From Clitoria ternatea (lineage: Eukaryota > Streptophyta > Magnoliopsida > Fabales > Fabaceae), in contig CM075675.1 in NCBI GenBank assembly GCA_037962975.1, forward strand, positions 47,042,501 through 47,106,500: DNA of 64,000 nt, given 5' to 3'. Position 1 is the first letter of the stretch, and every line of letters starts with the position of its first letter. The position numbers and the translations under genes were made by a program. Below, piece by piece: positions 12,409 through 23,332 of the stretch. A model generated the notes under the pieces. That model was not told where the DNA came from, did no database searches, and saw nothing but the letters and a program-made list of their open reading frames with translations.

Positions 12409-12585
12409 CTATTCTGAATAGTAAATTACTATTCAAATAGTGAATTACTATTTACTTTTACTATTTACTGTTACTATTCATATTTTACTATTTTCGGTTA
12501 CTATTCACGTTTTACTATTACTGTTACTATTCATATTTTACTATTCATTATTCACTATTCACTATTCAAAATTTACTATTTCTAT
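12409..12585 (+). repeat. TTACTATTCA micro-repeat in element F LTR
   Basis: About 15 imperfect copies of a 9-12 bp string of the TTACTATTCA type, just downstream of the predicted transcription start. Confidence 0.7.
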
Positions 12586-12901
12586 TTTACGTAGTAATCT
12601 TTATTTTTATCTTATGCCTATACTGAAATAAGTTGGTATTAATATTTCTAGAACTCGGAGATGCAAAACGAACTCACTTTTGGTAGCAATTCAAGGTAAG
12701 GGGGAGTGAGATAAGAATATAATATAAAAAAATATAATAATAATGGGAGGAGTCCCCTACTCCTTTTAAATTTAATAATATTATTATTTTAAAATAGTAA
12801 CTTCTCAACTTAAAATTAATAATAAATTTAGCATCTTGTGTAACTTATTATGAAATATCTATGTGTGGATCTGGATTATTATAACTTATACGGACTAGAC
12901 T

Positions 12902-13083
12902 AAAACCTATACAAAGACTTGGACTTTTATATCCTATATGGGTCAACTAAACCTATGCAAAAACTTGGACTTTTATATCCTATATGGGTCGAACTAAACC
13001 TATGCAAGGACTTGGACTTTTATATCCTATATAGATCGAACTAAACCTATGCAAGGACTTGGATTATTATGACCTATTTGGAC
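12902..13083 (+). repeat. 47-bp tandem repeat in element F LTR
   Basis: About four copies of a 47-bp unit containing AAACCTATGCAAGGACTTGG and a TTATATCCTATATGGG part. The copies diverge towards both ends. Confidence 0.75.
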
Positions 13084-13220
13084 TTATATAGACCTGTGTG
13101 AGGAATGATCTATAAAGACTTAAAATTAAGTTTATTAACTTAAATAACCATTAAACTTTAAATTATGATATTTATGAATGATAAGTAATTTATTTGATTA
13201 TGATTGATAAATTGATTGTG

Positions 13221-13313
13221 ATTGACAATATTTGATTATGAGTGATGATATTTAATTGTGATTGACAATATTTGATTATGAGTGATGATATTTAATTGTG
13301 ATTGACAATATTT
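13221..13313 (+). repeat. 40-bp tandem repeat in element F LTR
   Basis: About 2.5 copies of a 40-bp unit built from GATTGACAATATTTGATTAT and GAGTGATGATATTTAATTGT. Confidence 0.75.
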
Positions 13314-14867
13314 GGTTGTAATTTATGAATAATTAATGACCTTGTGATATGGAGTTTGAGCATATAGCAAGCATGACAGAGAGTTAAAACTCAGTAAGAA
13401 TTTTCTTACCTTACTCTTTAAAGTTTTATTCTAAGAGAAAGTATTTTATAATTATTTTAGTCTTTTATTTCTTCTTAGAAATTATTTTCATTAACTTTAT
13501 TTTTAATCTCTAGAATAAAATCTAGTATTAGAAAGAAGCTATTTTATGAAAATTAAAGGTTGAGATAATTAATTCTTGAATTAAAGAAAATTTTTATAGT
13601 CTTAAGTATTCTTAGTTAATGATTTTAAAAATTATTTTCTTTTATTAATCAGAAGTTTAAAGTAAATTATTTTCCCCAATGAAATAACTAAAGGGTATTT
13701 TGTTATAGTTGAGATTTTTAAACTCAATCTAGATAAGATTCAAATTGAGAAAAATTATGTAAATATGTGAAGTTTTCTAAGAGAAAGTTTTGAGATATTT
13801 AAGGCTTGGAAACTCAATTTTGGTGAAATCTGAATTCGAAGACTGTACTAAATTTATTTCTATATAACAGAAGTTCAAAGAAGAACTTATGAGAATGTAC
13901 AGTTTATTGAGATGATTTGTGAACCTTTATGGTATTTAATAAATGAGTTTTTAAAAGTCTTAACCAACTAAATATGCGAGTAGCTCATGCATCATGAATC
14001 ATTAAAGAGTAATGAGATGTGATATTGACTGGGAACGGATTATAGAAACCGAGGATACATTAGAGGAGGCTTAATTGTGAGCTTTGGGGTGAGAGGGTGT
14101 GAAAGGGTGCTTCAGGGGACCTGGGGTTTCTCCCTAGTGTCAGGTACTTTTACAATAAAAACCTTCTGAATCTGACTAGTCTCTAAGTGTTTCCATGCCA
14201 GTTGAGCTGTTCATATGCCATGAAGGCATTTATGTTATTATTCGAAATTATGGAACAGTGTAAACTCCTGGTTGGCCCAGTGCAAATTAAAACTTTAAGG
14301 GCCCACATGCATAGAATGAATGAGATGGTAGTATTAAAAACATTGCATGACATTCATGTCATTGTGACATTCTATGTGGGTGGTTATGAATGTAAGTATA
14401 ATTATTATGTTTATGAAAACCCTTATGCTTATATCTTATCTGTAAAGTATTATATTTTGTTTCTCACTTCTTCTTGTTTGAATTTCTATGTTCAAAATAT
14501 ATGTGATGTATAGCTAGCAGCTCAAGATGAAAGGATGTAATTACAAAAGGGTAAAGGGGTCTCATCAGGTGAAGAGATATGACAAGAGTAGGATTCCAAA
14601 ACCCTATGATTCAAGAACTAGGAAATGATTGGTCACGGTCGTAGTAAAGGTATAATTTACTTTTAGTTTACCTTATTACAATATCAAGTTGGATAATTGT
14701 AACAAGGTGAAGGTTAAACTTTGATAAACCTTATCATTCAGATATAATACTGTAAATCTTTTATCACTTATTATTTCTATAAATTATTTTTGTCATTATG
14801 GATAAATATTGAAAGACGATATTTTTTTTTACTTTCAATATTCAAAGGAAATCAGATGTATATATGC

Positions 14868-14969
14868 CCTTGTATACGCGAGATAAAGAGTGATAAATAT
14901 GTATATCTTTCTAAAAGTTTTTTTTTTAAAAAAGCAAGAAGAATACATATATATCTCGTGTATATAAGG
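14868..14969 (+). repeat. Inverted repeat at the 3' end of element F LTR
   Basis: CCTTGTATACGCGAGATA (14868-14885) and TATCTCGTGTATATAAGG (14952-14969) are complementary at 15 of 18 positions, around a 66-bp loop, ending 10 bp before the LTR end. It could fold in the transcript near the polyadenylation region. Confidence 0.55.
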
Positions 14970-15505
14970 GGGTGTTACACATGGCCATTCGGCTAAAGAG
15001 AGAAAGTGACGGAAGAGAAAGATAGCTCAAATTGATGGGTCCATAATGCTTACCTCGAAGCTACGATCCCAGAAACATGATCAGTTTGAAGTTCCGACGC
15101 AAAACGGACCTCCAATCGGAAGCTAGAAGCTTTTGGCCATGGTGAAGGGAAGAAGAAGAAGAAGAGCTCGTATGAAGAAGATGAGGAAGAAAAAAGAATT
15201 TTTATTATTTAAGACCCAGGGGCAAAATGGCCATTTTCCTATTTCCTTTATATTTTTCCCTTAAAGTTTTAATTAAAACTTTTACTTTTAACCCTTATTG
15301 GTAACTTCTAAATTTACCTTCATCTAATTACACCTCATTTAAACTTTATAATTAATCGATCAAATAAATTTATTTAATTTCATAATAATTAATTATTTAT
15401 AATTGTATTTATAATAATAATAATTCCCAAAAATCTCAAATAAATTTGAGGACAATTATTAATATTTTCCGCCAATCAAAGATTTTAACTTAATTATTCG
15501 GGATG

Positions 15506-15871
15506 TTACATCCACCCCCTAAAAAGGGATTTCGTCCCCGAAATCAATGTACCTTGTTGGAAAAGATCGGGGTACAACCGCCTCATGTCTGATTCCAACT
15601 CCCATGTATAGGTTATTCCATTTAGATTTTGCCACTTCACTTTTACTAAAGGCACCTCCTTGTTTCTCAACCGCTTAGTTTGGTACCCTTCAATGCAAAT
15701 AGGTGCTACTTCCACCGTCAAATCCTCTTTTAACTCAATAGAATCTTTCGGCACAATCATCGAATCACAAGGAATATATGCACTTAATTGCGAAATGTGA
15801 AACACATCGTGGATGTTGGTTAAGGATCGAGGAAGATTCAATCTATAAGCTACCTCACCAATCCGTTCCAA
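15506..15871 (-). pseudogene. Element A pol: integrase C-terminus and chromodomain-like end
   Basis: Open frame of 121 codons continuing the pol frame after an in-frame TAG at about 15908. It begins with the integrase C-terminal strand motif ERIGEVAYRL and FHISQL, and ends with a chromodomain-like segment (LRNKEVPLVKVKWQN ... TWELE), as in Tekay/Del-type Ty3 elements. The closely related element H has the same ending at 30150-30275. The coding end overlaps the polypurine tract and LTR edge by a few bases. Confidence 0.75.
15511..15530 (-). other. Polypurine tract of element A
   Basis: On the minus strand TTTTTAGGGGGTGGA directly precedes the 3' LTR start (15510). The same kind of tract precedes the 3' LTR of H at 30294-30310. 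Confidence 0.7.
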
Positions 15872-15907
15872 GATCTGATATGGTCTGATATACCTCGGGT
15901 TGAGTTT

Positions 15908-16900
15908 CTAGCTTTTTAATACACGGTCTACACCTCTCATAGGGGTCACCTTCAGAAATACCCAATCTCCTACTTGAAATTCGAGTGGCCTATGACGGTT
16001 GTCATAGTAACATTTTTGTCGATCCTGGGCAATCTTCATTTTCTCTCGAATCAAGGCAACCTGCTCCTTCATTTCTTGGATCAATTCGGGTCCCAAATGG
16101 ATAGCATCACCATTTTTATTCCAACATAGAGGTGTACGACACTTTCTACCATACAAAGCTTCATATGGAGTCATACCGATGCTACTATGGTAACTGTTAT
16201 TATACGCAAACTCCACCAATGGCAAATACCTCTCCCATGAACCCCTTTGCTCCAACACACAAGCACGGAGCATGTCCTCTAAAGTCTGGATAGTGCGTTC
16301 ATATTGGCCATCAGTTTGAGGATGATAGGCTGAACTTAACCTCAATTCGGAACCTAACTCTTGCTGTAAACTCTTCCAGAATCTGGAAGTAAACCGCAGG
16401 TCACGGTCGGAAATAATACTTGAAGACACACCATGCAGTCTCACAATCTCAGTGATATATAACCTGGCCAGTCTGTCCAACGACCATTTCATATTCATAG
16501 CCAGAAAATGGGCACTTTTGGTCAATCTATCCATAACTACCCAAATAGCATAACATCCAGAATGGGTCCGAGGCAACCCGGATACAAAATCCATCGTGAT
16601 ACTCTCCCACTTCCAAATCGGAATCTCAGGTGGTGGGAGCAATCCAGGAGGCCTCTGGTGCTCGACCTTACATTTCTTACATACCACACAAGATCTTACA
16701 TACTCAGTGATCGCTCGTTTCATGCCTGGCCACCAGAACTCTTTCTTCAAATCATGGTACATTTTTGTAACACCAGAATAAATGCTTAATGAATTTTTAT
16801 GTGTTTCAGATAACACCAACTGCCTGAAAACACCCATAGTAGGCACAACAACACGGTTTCTAAACCGCCAAATACCATCACGTCCTTTAGTCAAATTCAT
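15908..16900 (-). pseudogene. Element A pol: integrase
   Basis: 330-codon open segment with the zinc-binding HHCC part (HKNSLSIYSGVTKMYHDLKK ... CVVCKKC) and the DDE core: D in VMDRLTKSAHFL, D in ISDRDLRF, E in QYERTIQTLED. It is bounded by two in-frame TAG stops. The upstream one (about 16912) replaces a Gln seen in element H (motif QGK), and the downstream one replaces Gln in the KSQKLNP motif of H. Each could come from CAG by a single C to T change. Not expressible as one protein. Confidence 0.85.
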
Positions 16901-16909
16901 TTCCTTGCC

Positions 16910-17269
16910 CTAAGCTTGGACATCAAGTAACCTCAACAACTCCTCATCAGATCCCTGGGCCGCCGCCAAGGATTCCAGAAATTTATTTGAGATCTTTAGT
17001 ATTCCAACAATCATCTGATTCGAGGCTTGCATGACAACCCCAACATTCATGTCACGAAAATCCTCTAATAATTCCTGCTCCTTTCCCATCAAGTAAGCTG
17101 CATGCAAGACTTTCCTGTTCAAAGCATCAGCAACAACATTTGCTTTTCCAGGATGATATCTTAGATCAAAATGATAATCCTTCAGGTACTCAACCCATCG
17201 CCTTTGTCTCATGTTTAACTCTTTCTGATCAAATAAGTATTTCAAGCTCTTGTGGTCACTAAATACCAC
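16910..17269 (-). pseudogene. Element A pol: RNase H C-terminal part and linker
   Basis: 119 codons with FSDHKSLKYLFDQKELN and NVVADALNRK, the second half of the Ty3 RNase H domain, followed by the linker to integrase. It is out of frame with the upstream RT/RNase H segment because about 25 bp are missing around 17290 compared with element H. It ends at an in-frame TAG. Confidence 0.8.
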
Positions 17270-17850
17270 AAAACGAGAACAATATAAATAATGGCGCCAG
17301 CAAGCTCAAGATCATGAGTAGGGTAATTCTGCTCGTACGGTCTTAATTGCCTCGAAGCATTGGCAATCACCCTGTCATCCCGCATCAATACACATCCTAA
17401 GCCAAACTTGGATGCATCACAATATACCACAAATTCCTTCATCACGTCTGGTAGTGAAAGCACAGGTGCAGTAGTCAAACACCGTTTCAGAGTTTGAAAA
17501 CTCAATTCACACTTTTCCGTCCCTACAAACGGATTCTCCTTTCTCGTCAATCGAGTCAATGGTAGCGCAATTCGAGAAAATCCTTCAATAAAGCGACGAT
17601 AATAACCAGCTAATCCTAAGAAACTTCTAATTTCAGTCACCGACCTAGGCCTCTCCCAAGCCATAACCGCTTCAATTTTGGATGGGTCAACAGATACGCC
17701 ATCACGGGAAATCACATGCCCCAAGAATTGTACACTTCCTTCCCAGAAATCACACTTTGACAATTTAGCATATAATCGCTTCTCGCGCAACACCTGCAAA
17801 ACAATCTGAAGATGTTGTGCATGCTCCTCAAGAGACTTTGAATACACCAA
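17242..17850 (-). pseudogene. Element A pol: RT thumb and RNase H N-terminal part
   Basis: 202 codons starting at the VYSKSLEEHAQHL motif, just after the place where the RT catalytic FIDD box should be. It runs through the RT thumb (LGHVISRDGVSVDP, RSFLGLAGYYRRFI) into RNase H (VYCDASKFGLGCVLM). Frame is lost at about 17290. The FIDD codons are absent from this copy: a 26-bp deletion relative to H lies at about 17845-17854. Confidence 0.85.
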
Positions 17851-19225
17851 ATTGATCCAAATATGGTTGGAAGATGTGGTTCATATAATCCATAAAAATA
17901 GCTGGAGCATTGGTCACTCCAAATGGCATCACAACATATTCAAAGTTCCGAAACGCCATTTTTGGGACATCCTCAGATTTCACCCTAATCTGACGATATC
18001 CCGACCTTAGATCAATCTTGGAAAATACCACTACGCCCCGCAATTGATCTAATAAATCATCGATCCGTGGTAAGGGGTATTTGTTTTTAATTGTCAGTTT
18101 ATTTAACTGCCGGTAATCGATACATATTCGCATACTACCGTCCTTTTTCTTCACAAGTAATACCGGAGCGCCCCATGGTGATGCACTCGGCCGAATGAAT
18201 CCCTTATCCAGCAACTCATTGACTTGTTTCTTAACCTCCGTCAACTCTACCGAAGACATCCTATAAGGTGCACAGGACACAGGTTCGGCCCCAGGAATCA
18301 AATCAATGGTAAAATCAACCTCCCGACTGGGAGGCAATCCCAGAATATCTTCTGGAAACACATCAGGAAAATGACACACCACCGGAATATCACTAGACAT
18401 AAGATTATACCGCCCTTCCGAAGCAAATAGAATAACATAAGTTGTAGAGACATCACTCACCACATTCTTAGTGTCAAGTTCTTGGGAGAAAATTATAGTC
18501 TTTCGGTAACAGTCCACCATAACATGGTTGGCAGCAGCCCAATCGAGACCTAGAACAATATCTAAGTTCTTCAATGGCATACAGATCAGATTCACCAGAA
18601 AGGAACGATCTTCAACTTGCATTGGCAATTCCCCACACATAGTGGTTGCTCGGAATGTGGAGCCAGTAGGAGTGGAGACATTAAGGGCATTCTCCATTAA
18701 CACCACCGGTAGGCTAAGTTGTCGTACACAACTTTCAGAAATAAAAGAATGCGTAGCACCAGAATCATAAATTACATTTACCAGATGGCCATGAATAATA
18801 CACTTACCCTGCATCAAGTTATCAGTTCTTGTAACCTCAGAAGCATCAAAAGAAAATACTCGTCCAGTCATAACATTTTGAGCACCACTGGATTGAGCAT
18901 CGGACCTCCTCGAGTGTTGGCCTCCACGACCACCGCGGTTTCTACCTCTCCGCTGAAAATTAGCACCACGAGTCATAGAAGTATTTGCCCGATTACCATG
19001 TCCACCCTGTTGCTGCCTCTGTGGGCAATCCAGCCTAAGGTGCCCCAATTGTCCATATTGGAAGCAAACAGTTTGACTAACAGGACAATGTTTCACAATA
19101 TGGCCCTCCTGACCATAATTATAGCATGCACGACCACCAGAATGGCTACTAGAACAGCCGGTAGAACCACGACCAGAAGAGGAAGAAGACATAGCAGAAG
19201 ACTTGCCATACACAGCTTGCATCAT
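17828..19225 (-). pseudogene. Element A gag-pol: nucleocapsid, protease, RT fingers and palm
   Basis: 465-codon segment. Near the start is a Ser/Gly-rich stretch, then zinc knuckles: CYNYGQEGHIVKHC, with a Cys changed to Tyr, and CFQYGQLGHLRLDC, also with one Cys changed to Tyr, so both CCHC knuckles are damaged. An aspartic protease follows (YDSGATHSFIS), then RT motifs (IDYRQLNKLTIKNKYPLPRID, MPFGVTNAPAIFMDYMN). The gag part upstream of the knuckles is missing because a deletion fuses the 5' LTR to this point (about 19215). The frame ends at the 26-bp deletion that removes the catalytic box. Confidence 0.85.
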
Positions 19226-20122
19226 TCATAATTCATAATATAAACAAGACCTGCCCATGGCAATTTATCATCTACACATAATATTGGCTCCATGCCAATA
19301 TGCATCACTTTTATGAAATTCAACATTGCCATCACCACCTTACTACCTCATCAACATGAGTTCATATCCTCATCAATCAACATACAGATTCTAACTCATC
19401 ATCTATCACAATCATTCATAACTCAGGTTGTCATTATTCCTACCACATCATAACCACATTGACCATATGCTAGGTTAATCCAACACACATATGAAACATG
19501 CTATGACATTACATACATGAAACACATTACATATTACACACATCATTTATTTCATAATTTTCTTCGCTCCTTGGCATCAGTTCTCCGCTTGGCGCACCTC
19601 CGGGGCATCAACATCCTCCCTGTCACTGGTTACTAAATTAAAGGAAACCACAGTAAGGGTGAGTGTTTGGTAAATCATAATTAATTTAGAACGGTAATTA
19701 AATAACGAGGTACATGATTAATTAAATATTATCGCTAATACTAATTCATTAATTCCACCTTATGCAAATAACTTCACTTTTCTTATCCACTAATTCATAT
19801 CTACAGCTTCCTAGTTTCATTCAAGTTTCAGTATCCTCAATGTACTATTCATATCATCATTCAAGTTTCAGTATCCTTAATGTACTATTCATATCATCAC
19901 ATAATACCAACAATTTCATCAAGTATCACAGCTAACTCTCACATAATTCAATACCTACTATCCGGATACTAAAGGATCGGCCTTCAGCTGGGGGTCCTAC
20001 TTGACACCCCGTGAACCCTGCTTGGTCCACCGAGTCCTGCTTGACTCTCCACCTCAACCACTGGATCTTACTTGACTACTGGGCAGAAAAACCACGGGAG
20101 CCAGAAAAAACGAGGGGCTATA
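19215..20122 (-). repeat. Element A 5' LTR, truncated piece 1
   Basis: Matches 8376-9260 of the left LTR at high identity. It contains a local duplication of about 37 bp (TTCAAGTTTCAGTATCC repeated at about 19822-19880) absent from the left copy. The LTR end, primer-binding site and gag N-terminus that should lie at its left are deleted. It is interrupted at 20122 by the Cassandra element. Confidence 0.8.
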
Positions 20123-20619
20123 TGTGACATCCTGGCGCTATTGAGGGCGGGGAGTGATCGTCGGTGGATGGGTACGGATAAGGAGCGGCTCCTGGCAGGC
20201 TTTCAGCGGGGAATATGGCATCTCGGGCACTGTTGAGGGTGGGGAGTGATCGCCGGTGCATAGGCACGGACAAGGAGCGACTCCTGGCAGGCTTCTAGTG
20301 GGAGGGACACATGAACGAACTGAATACATACCAGAATGAGAGGGATCCAAAGACTGTATAGGTATGGGTCTATAAAGTCGAGGATAGCTTAAAGAAATAA
20401 ATTCGTACTACCTATAAAAACAAATGCATTAGCCTTTTCGGTAGCCTATCACTTAAGAACTCCAAAGTTAAGCGTGCTTAACTTGGAGTAATTCTGGGAT
20501 GGGTGACCTCTTGGGAAGTTCTCAAGAAATGTGTGAGTGAGGACAAAAGCACATTATAAAGGTCTTATGTTGGTCTGTGGGAGAGTCGTTCATTCCTGAA
20601 AAGCGGCCGGGGCGTTACA
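20123..20619 (+). repeat. Cassandra 5' LTR
   Basis: The first half is GC-rich with a tandem duplication of about 85 bp (units containing GGGGAGTGATCG and GGAGCGGCTCCTGGCAGGC). The second half carries the 5S-like segment. The minus-strand ORF 20138-20350 is a product of the duplication, not a gene. Confidence 0.85.
20445..20540 (+). other. 5S rRNA-derived segment in Cassandra 5' LTR
   Basis: Carries the 5S internal promoter: box A AGTTAAGCGTGC (20466-20477) and box C GGATGGGTGACCTC (20497-20510), at about the spacing of a plant 5S gene, followed by TTGGGAAGTTCTC. The first third of a 5S gene is not recognisable and the region between boxes is altered, so this is not a functional rRNA gene. 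It may keep RNA polymerase III promoter activity. Confidence 0.85.
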
Positions 20620-20689
20620 GTGGTATTAGAGCCTAGCCTCTCTTAGTACGGTATGGTTCAGGGACGAACCAGGCGGAAGCTGGTGGGCA

Positions 20690-21187
20690 TGTGACATCCT
20701 AGCGCTATTGAGGGCGGGGAGTGATCGCCGGTGCATGGGCACGGACAAGGAGCGGCTCCTGGCAGGCTTCCAGCGGGGAATGTGGCATCTCGGGCACTGT
20801 TGAGGACGGGGAGTGATCACCGGTGCATAGGCACGAACAAGGAGCGGCTCCTGGTAGGCTTCCAGTGGGAGGGACACATGAACGAACTGAATACATACCA
20901 GAATGAGAGGGATCCAAAGACTGTATAGGTATGGGAATATACAGTCGAGGATAGCTTAAAGAAATAAATTCGTACTACCTATAAAAACAAATGCATTAGC
21001 CTTTTCGGTAGCCTATCACTTAAGAACTCCAAAGTTAAGCGTGCTTAACTTGGAGTAATTCTGGGATGGGTGACCTCCTGGGAAGTTCTCAGGAAATGTG
21101 TGAGTGAAGACAAAAGCACATTGGAAAGGTCTCGTGTTGGTCTGTGGGGAGAGTCGTTCATTCTAGAAAAGCGGCCGGGGCGTTACA
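20690..21187 (+). repeat. Cassandra 3' LTR
   Basis: Near-identical partner of 20123-20619 with the same internal duplication and 5S-like segment. Confidence 0.85.
21012..21100 (+). other. 5S rRNA-derived segment in Cassandra 3' LTR
   Basis: Box A AGTTAAGCGTGC at 21033-21044 and box C GGATGGGTGACCTC at 21064-21077, followed by CTGGGAAGTTCTC. This copy keeps the plant 5S reading CCTCCTGGGAAGT, where the 5' copy has CCTCTTGGGAAGT. Confidence 0.85.
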
Positions 21188-21246
21188 GTATACATACCGT
21201 TGGCCGTCCCACACTACATAATCATGCATATACATCACATTCTCAT
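21188..21246 (-). repeat. Element A 5' LTR, piece 2
   Basis: 59 bp matching 9252-9305 of the left LTR (TACATACCGTTGGCCGTCCC). It is isolated between the Cassandra element and solo LTR C. Confidence 0.75.
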
Positions 21247-21379
21247 TGTGAACACCTATTTCGGTCCGATCAATTTTCATCAAGAATAGGGAATTCCGTC
21301 ACTTGGAACCCCTTCGTTCTATTTGTACTCGGGTTCGTCTTCGGGATTGTCTTTGACTCTGAGTGATATTCCCAAGTGG

Positions 21380-22900
21380 AAAGAATTCTGAAAGGACTGA
21401 ACTTTGACTCCGAATGATCATTTCTGAGTAGGGTGTCTCCGAGTGAGACGTGGCCGAGTGGGATGTCTCCGAGTGAGGCATTTCCGAGTGGGCTGCTTCC
21501 AAGGGAGTTACTTCCGAACGAAGAAAAGGCTCTAACTATACCTTTCGGGCAGAGACTCTTAAGTTCCATAGGTCCGAATGATCATTTATAAGTAGGTTGT
21601 CTCCGAGTGAGACGTTGCCAAGTGGTTTGTCACCGAGTGAGGTGTTTCCGAGTGGGCTGCTTCCGAGGGAGTTACTTCCGAATGAAGACTATGAATGAAT
21701 ACCTTTCGGACAGAAACTCTCTTAAGTCCCATACTTCCGAGTGAGTCATTTCTAAGTGGGTTGCTTCTGAGGGAAATACTTCTGAATGAAAAGCAAGTCT
21801 AATTTCAGATGAATACATCCGAGTGGATAATTCCCGACTGAAGCCAGTCTGAATGAAAAGCAATGATTTCAGATGAATACATCCGAGTGAATAATTCCCG
21901 ATTGAAGTACCTCCGAGGGAGAAGAGATTCTGACTTTGGATGAGTGCTTTTTCTGGACAGAGATGTTTCCAAGCGAATTATCTCCAAGTAAATTGGTTCT
22001 GAACGAAAAGGGCTCTGAACTTCAAAGGAGCACTTTTCAATACTTCTGAGCGAGGTGTCTCCGACTGAGACATTTCCGAGTGGGTCATTCTCGAGGGAAT
22101 TACTTCCGAGCAAAGAAAGGCCCTGACTATGAAGAGTACTTTTCGGACAAAGATATATCCGAGTGAGGTGTCTTCGACTGGGACATTTCCGAGTGGGTTA
22201 TTCTTGAGGGAATTACTTCCGAGCAAAGAAGGGCCCTGACTATGAATGAATACTTTTCAGACAAAGATATATCCGAGTAGGGTGTCTCCGAGTGAGATAC
22301 TTCCGAGTGGGTCATTTTCAAGGGAATTACTTCCTAGCAAAGAAAGGCTCTATGAATGAATACTTTTCGGATAAGGTTTCTCCGAGTCATTCAGTTCCGA
22401 GAGAAGTACTTCCGAGCGAAGGAAGACTTTGATTTTGAATGAGTATTTCTCAGGTACAGAGATTTCAGAGTAGACAATTCCCGGGTGAATCGATTCTGAA
22501 TGAATACTTTTCAAGCAGACATATCTGAGTGGGGTGTCCCCGAGTGAAGCATTTCCGAGTGGTTTACTTCCAAGAGATGTGCTTCCGAGCAGAGAAAGAC
22601 TTTGATTTCGAAGGAATACCTCTCGGACTGAGACATTCGAGTGAAGAATTCCCGAGTGAATAAATTTTAAGTGAAAAATGGTTCTGACTTCGAAGGAGCT
22701 TGTCGGCCAAAGAAATAGCCGAGTGAAATATTTTTGGAGGTGTTTCCGAGTGATACGTTCCCGAGTGGTCCACTTTCGAGGGGAGAAAGGCTATGACTGA
22801 ATGAATGCTTCAAGAAGAAACATTTCCGAGCAAAACACCTCCGAGGGAAGCAATCCTGGACGAAAAAGGGATTCGGTGACACTTGAATGAATTCAAGCCT
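21380..22900 (+). repeat. TTCCGAGTG-rich repeat array in solo LTR C
   Basis: Dozens of copies of a short motif TTCCGAGTG(A/G) and relatives such as TCCGAGTGAG, CCGAGTGGG and TTCCGAGGGA, arranged in irregular units of about 50-110 bp with recurring GTACTTTTCGGACAAAG and GGGAATTACTTCCGAG blocks. It lies in the U3 part. Minus-strand ORFs across it (for example 21805-22113) are by-products. Confidence 0.75.
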
Positions 22901-23332
22901 TCACACCGAGTGCCAAAGGGTCGGGTTCTTTTTAACTCGGTCTTTTTATGTATGTAAGCACCTGTTCCGATCGGATCAATTTCTACCGAGAATGAATACT
23001 GACTAAGACAGTGATCCGGGCCATAAGAAGAACACTGGTCCCATGTGACACCATTTGAGGAGTGTGAACACCTCTTTTGGTCCGGTCCAAGTGGAATGAA
23101 TCTTTTTATACTGAATTCCAATTCAGAATGGTCAAATCTGAATAGAATAACTCAAAAATAATCAGATCCGAGCAAGATGACTATGATGGGAGCATTTCTG
23201 AGTGGAATATAGACCTGTTGGAGGCAAATCCGAGTGAAATGACTCAGATTGGAGCAAATCCGAATGAAATAACTTAAGGAATGATCAAATCCGAGTGAAA
23301 TGACTCAGATTGGAGCATTGCCGAGTGGAGTA

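Larger units (their letters stand above)
9833..14979 (+). mobile_element. Element F: non-coding Ty3-like element, internally deleted, with long 3' LTR
   Basis: Flanked by the exact duplication CATGG (9828-9832, 14980-14984) and ending TG (9833) ... CA (14979). A Ty3-style polypurine tract (TTTTAGGGGAATAGAG, about 11233-11248) precedes an LTR start TGTAACATCCC at 11249. The LTR runs to GGTGTTACA at 14979, 3731 bp. The left end begins TGTAA and then differs from the LTR, so most of the 5' LTR and all of gag-pol seem to have been lost in a deletion, leaving 1.4 kb of unrelated internal sequence. No ORF with a retroelement domain is present, so it must depend on other elements or be dead. Confidence 0.65.
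11249..14979 (+). repeat. 3' LTR of element F (3731 bp)
   Basis: Starts TGTAACATCCC after a polypurine tract and ends GGTGTTACA before the CATGG duplication. It is strongly AT-rich with ATT/ATA runs near 11330-11420. It holds several local repeats described separately and no coding region; ORFs at 12440-12631, 14187-14513 and 14790-14996 show no domain. A TATA box at 12180-12187 (TATAAATA) puts the probable transcription start near 12215, so about 930 bp would be U3. Confidence 0.65.
3316..15510 (-). repeat. 3' LTR of element A (about 3.05 kb, split by B and F)
   Basis: Three pieces, 3316-3709, 7704-9832 and 14985-15510, make one LTR once B and F with their duplications are removed. Across the B site the text rejoins smoothly from GAGCGACAAC to GCTCCAG. 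Across F it rejoins as CCATGCATGG followed by CCATTCGG. The start on the minus strand is TGTAACATCC at 15510, next to a polypurine tract. Pieces 8376-9832 and 14985-15510 match the right-hand LTR pieces with clear but incomplete identity. A minus-strand splice-donor-like TTCGAG/GTAAGC lies at about 15053. Confidence 0.75.
20123..21187 (+). mobile_element. Cassandra-type TRIM element
   Basis: Two direct repeats (20123-20619 and 20690-21187, 497 and 498 bp) starting TGTGACATCC and ending GGCGTTACA flank only 70 bp. That interior holds a primer-binding site TGGTATTAGAGC (20621-20632, one change from the initiator-Met-tRNA type TGGTATCAGAGC) and a purine-rich stretch before the second repeat. Both LTRs carry a 5S rRNA-like segment, the hallmark of Cassandra elements. 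No coding capacity, so it is non-autonomous. Flanks read CTATA (20118-20122) and GTATA (21188-21192), a duplication with one change. The uninterrupted sequence is seen at 9252 in the other LTR of A. Confidence 0.9.

Noticed and set aside
20445..21100. Genuine 5S rRNA genes
   Set aside because: The first third of the 5S sequence is absent and the rest is altered; position inside paired LTRs identifies a Cassandra element.
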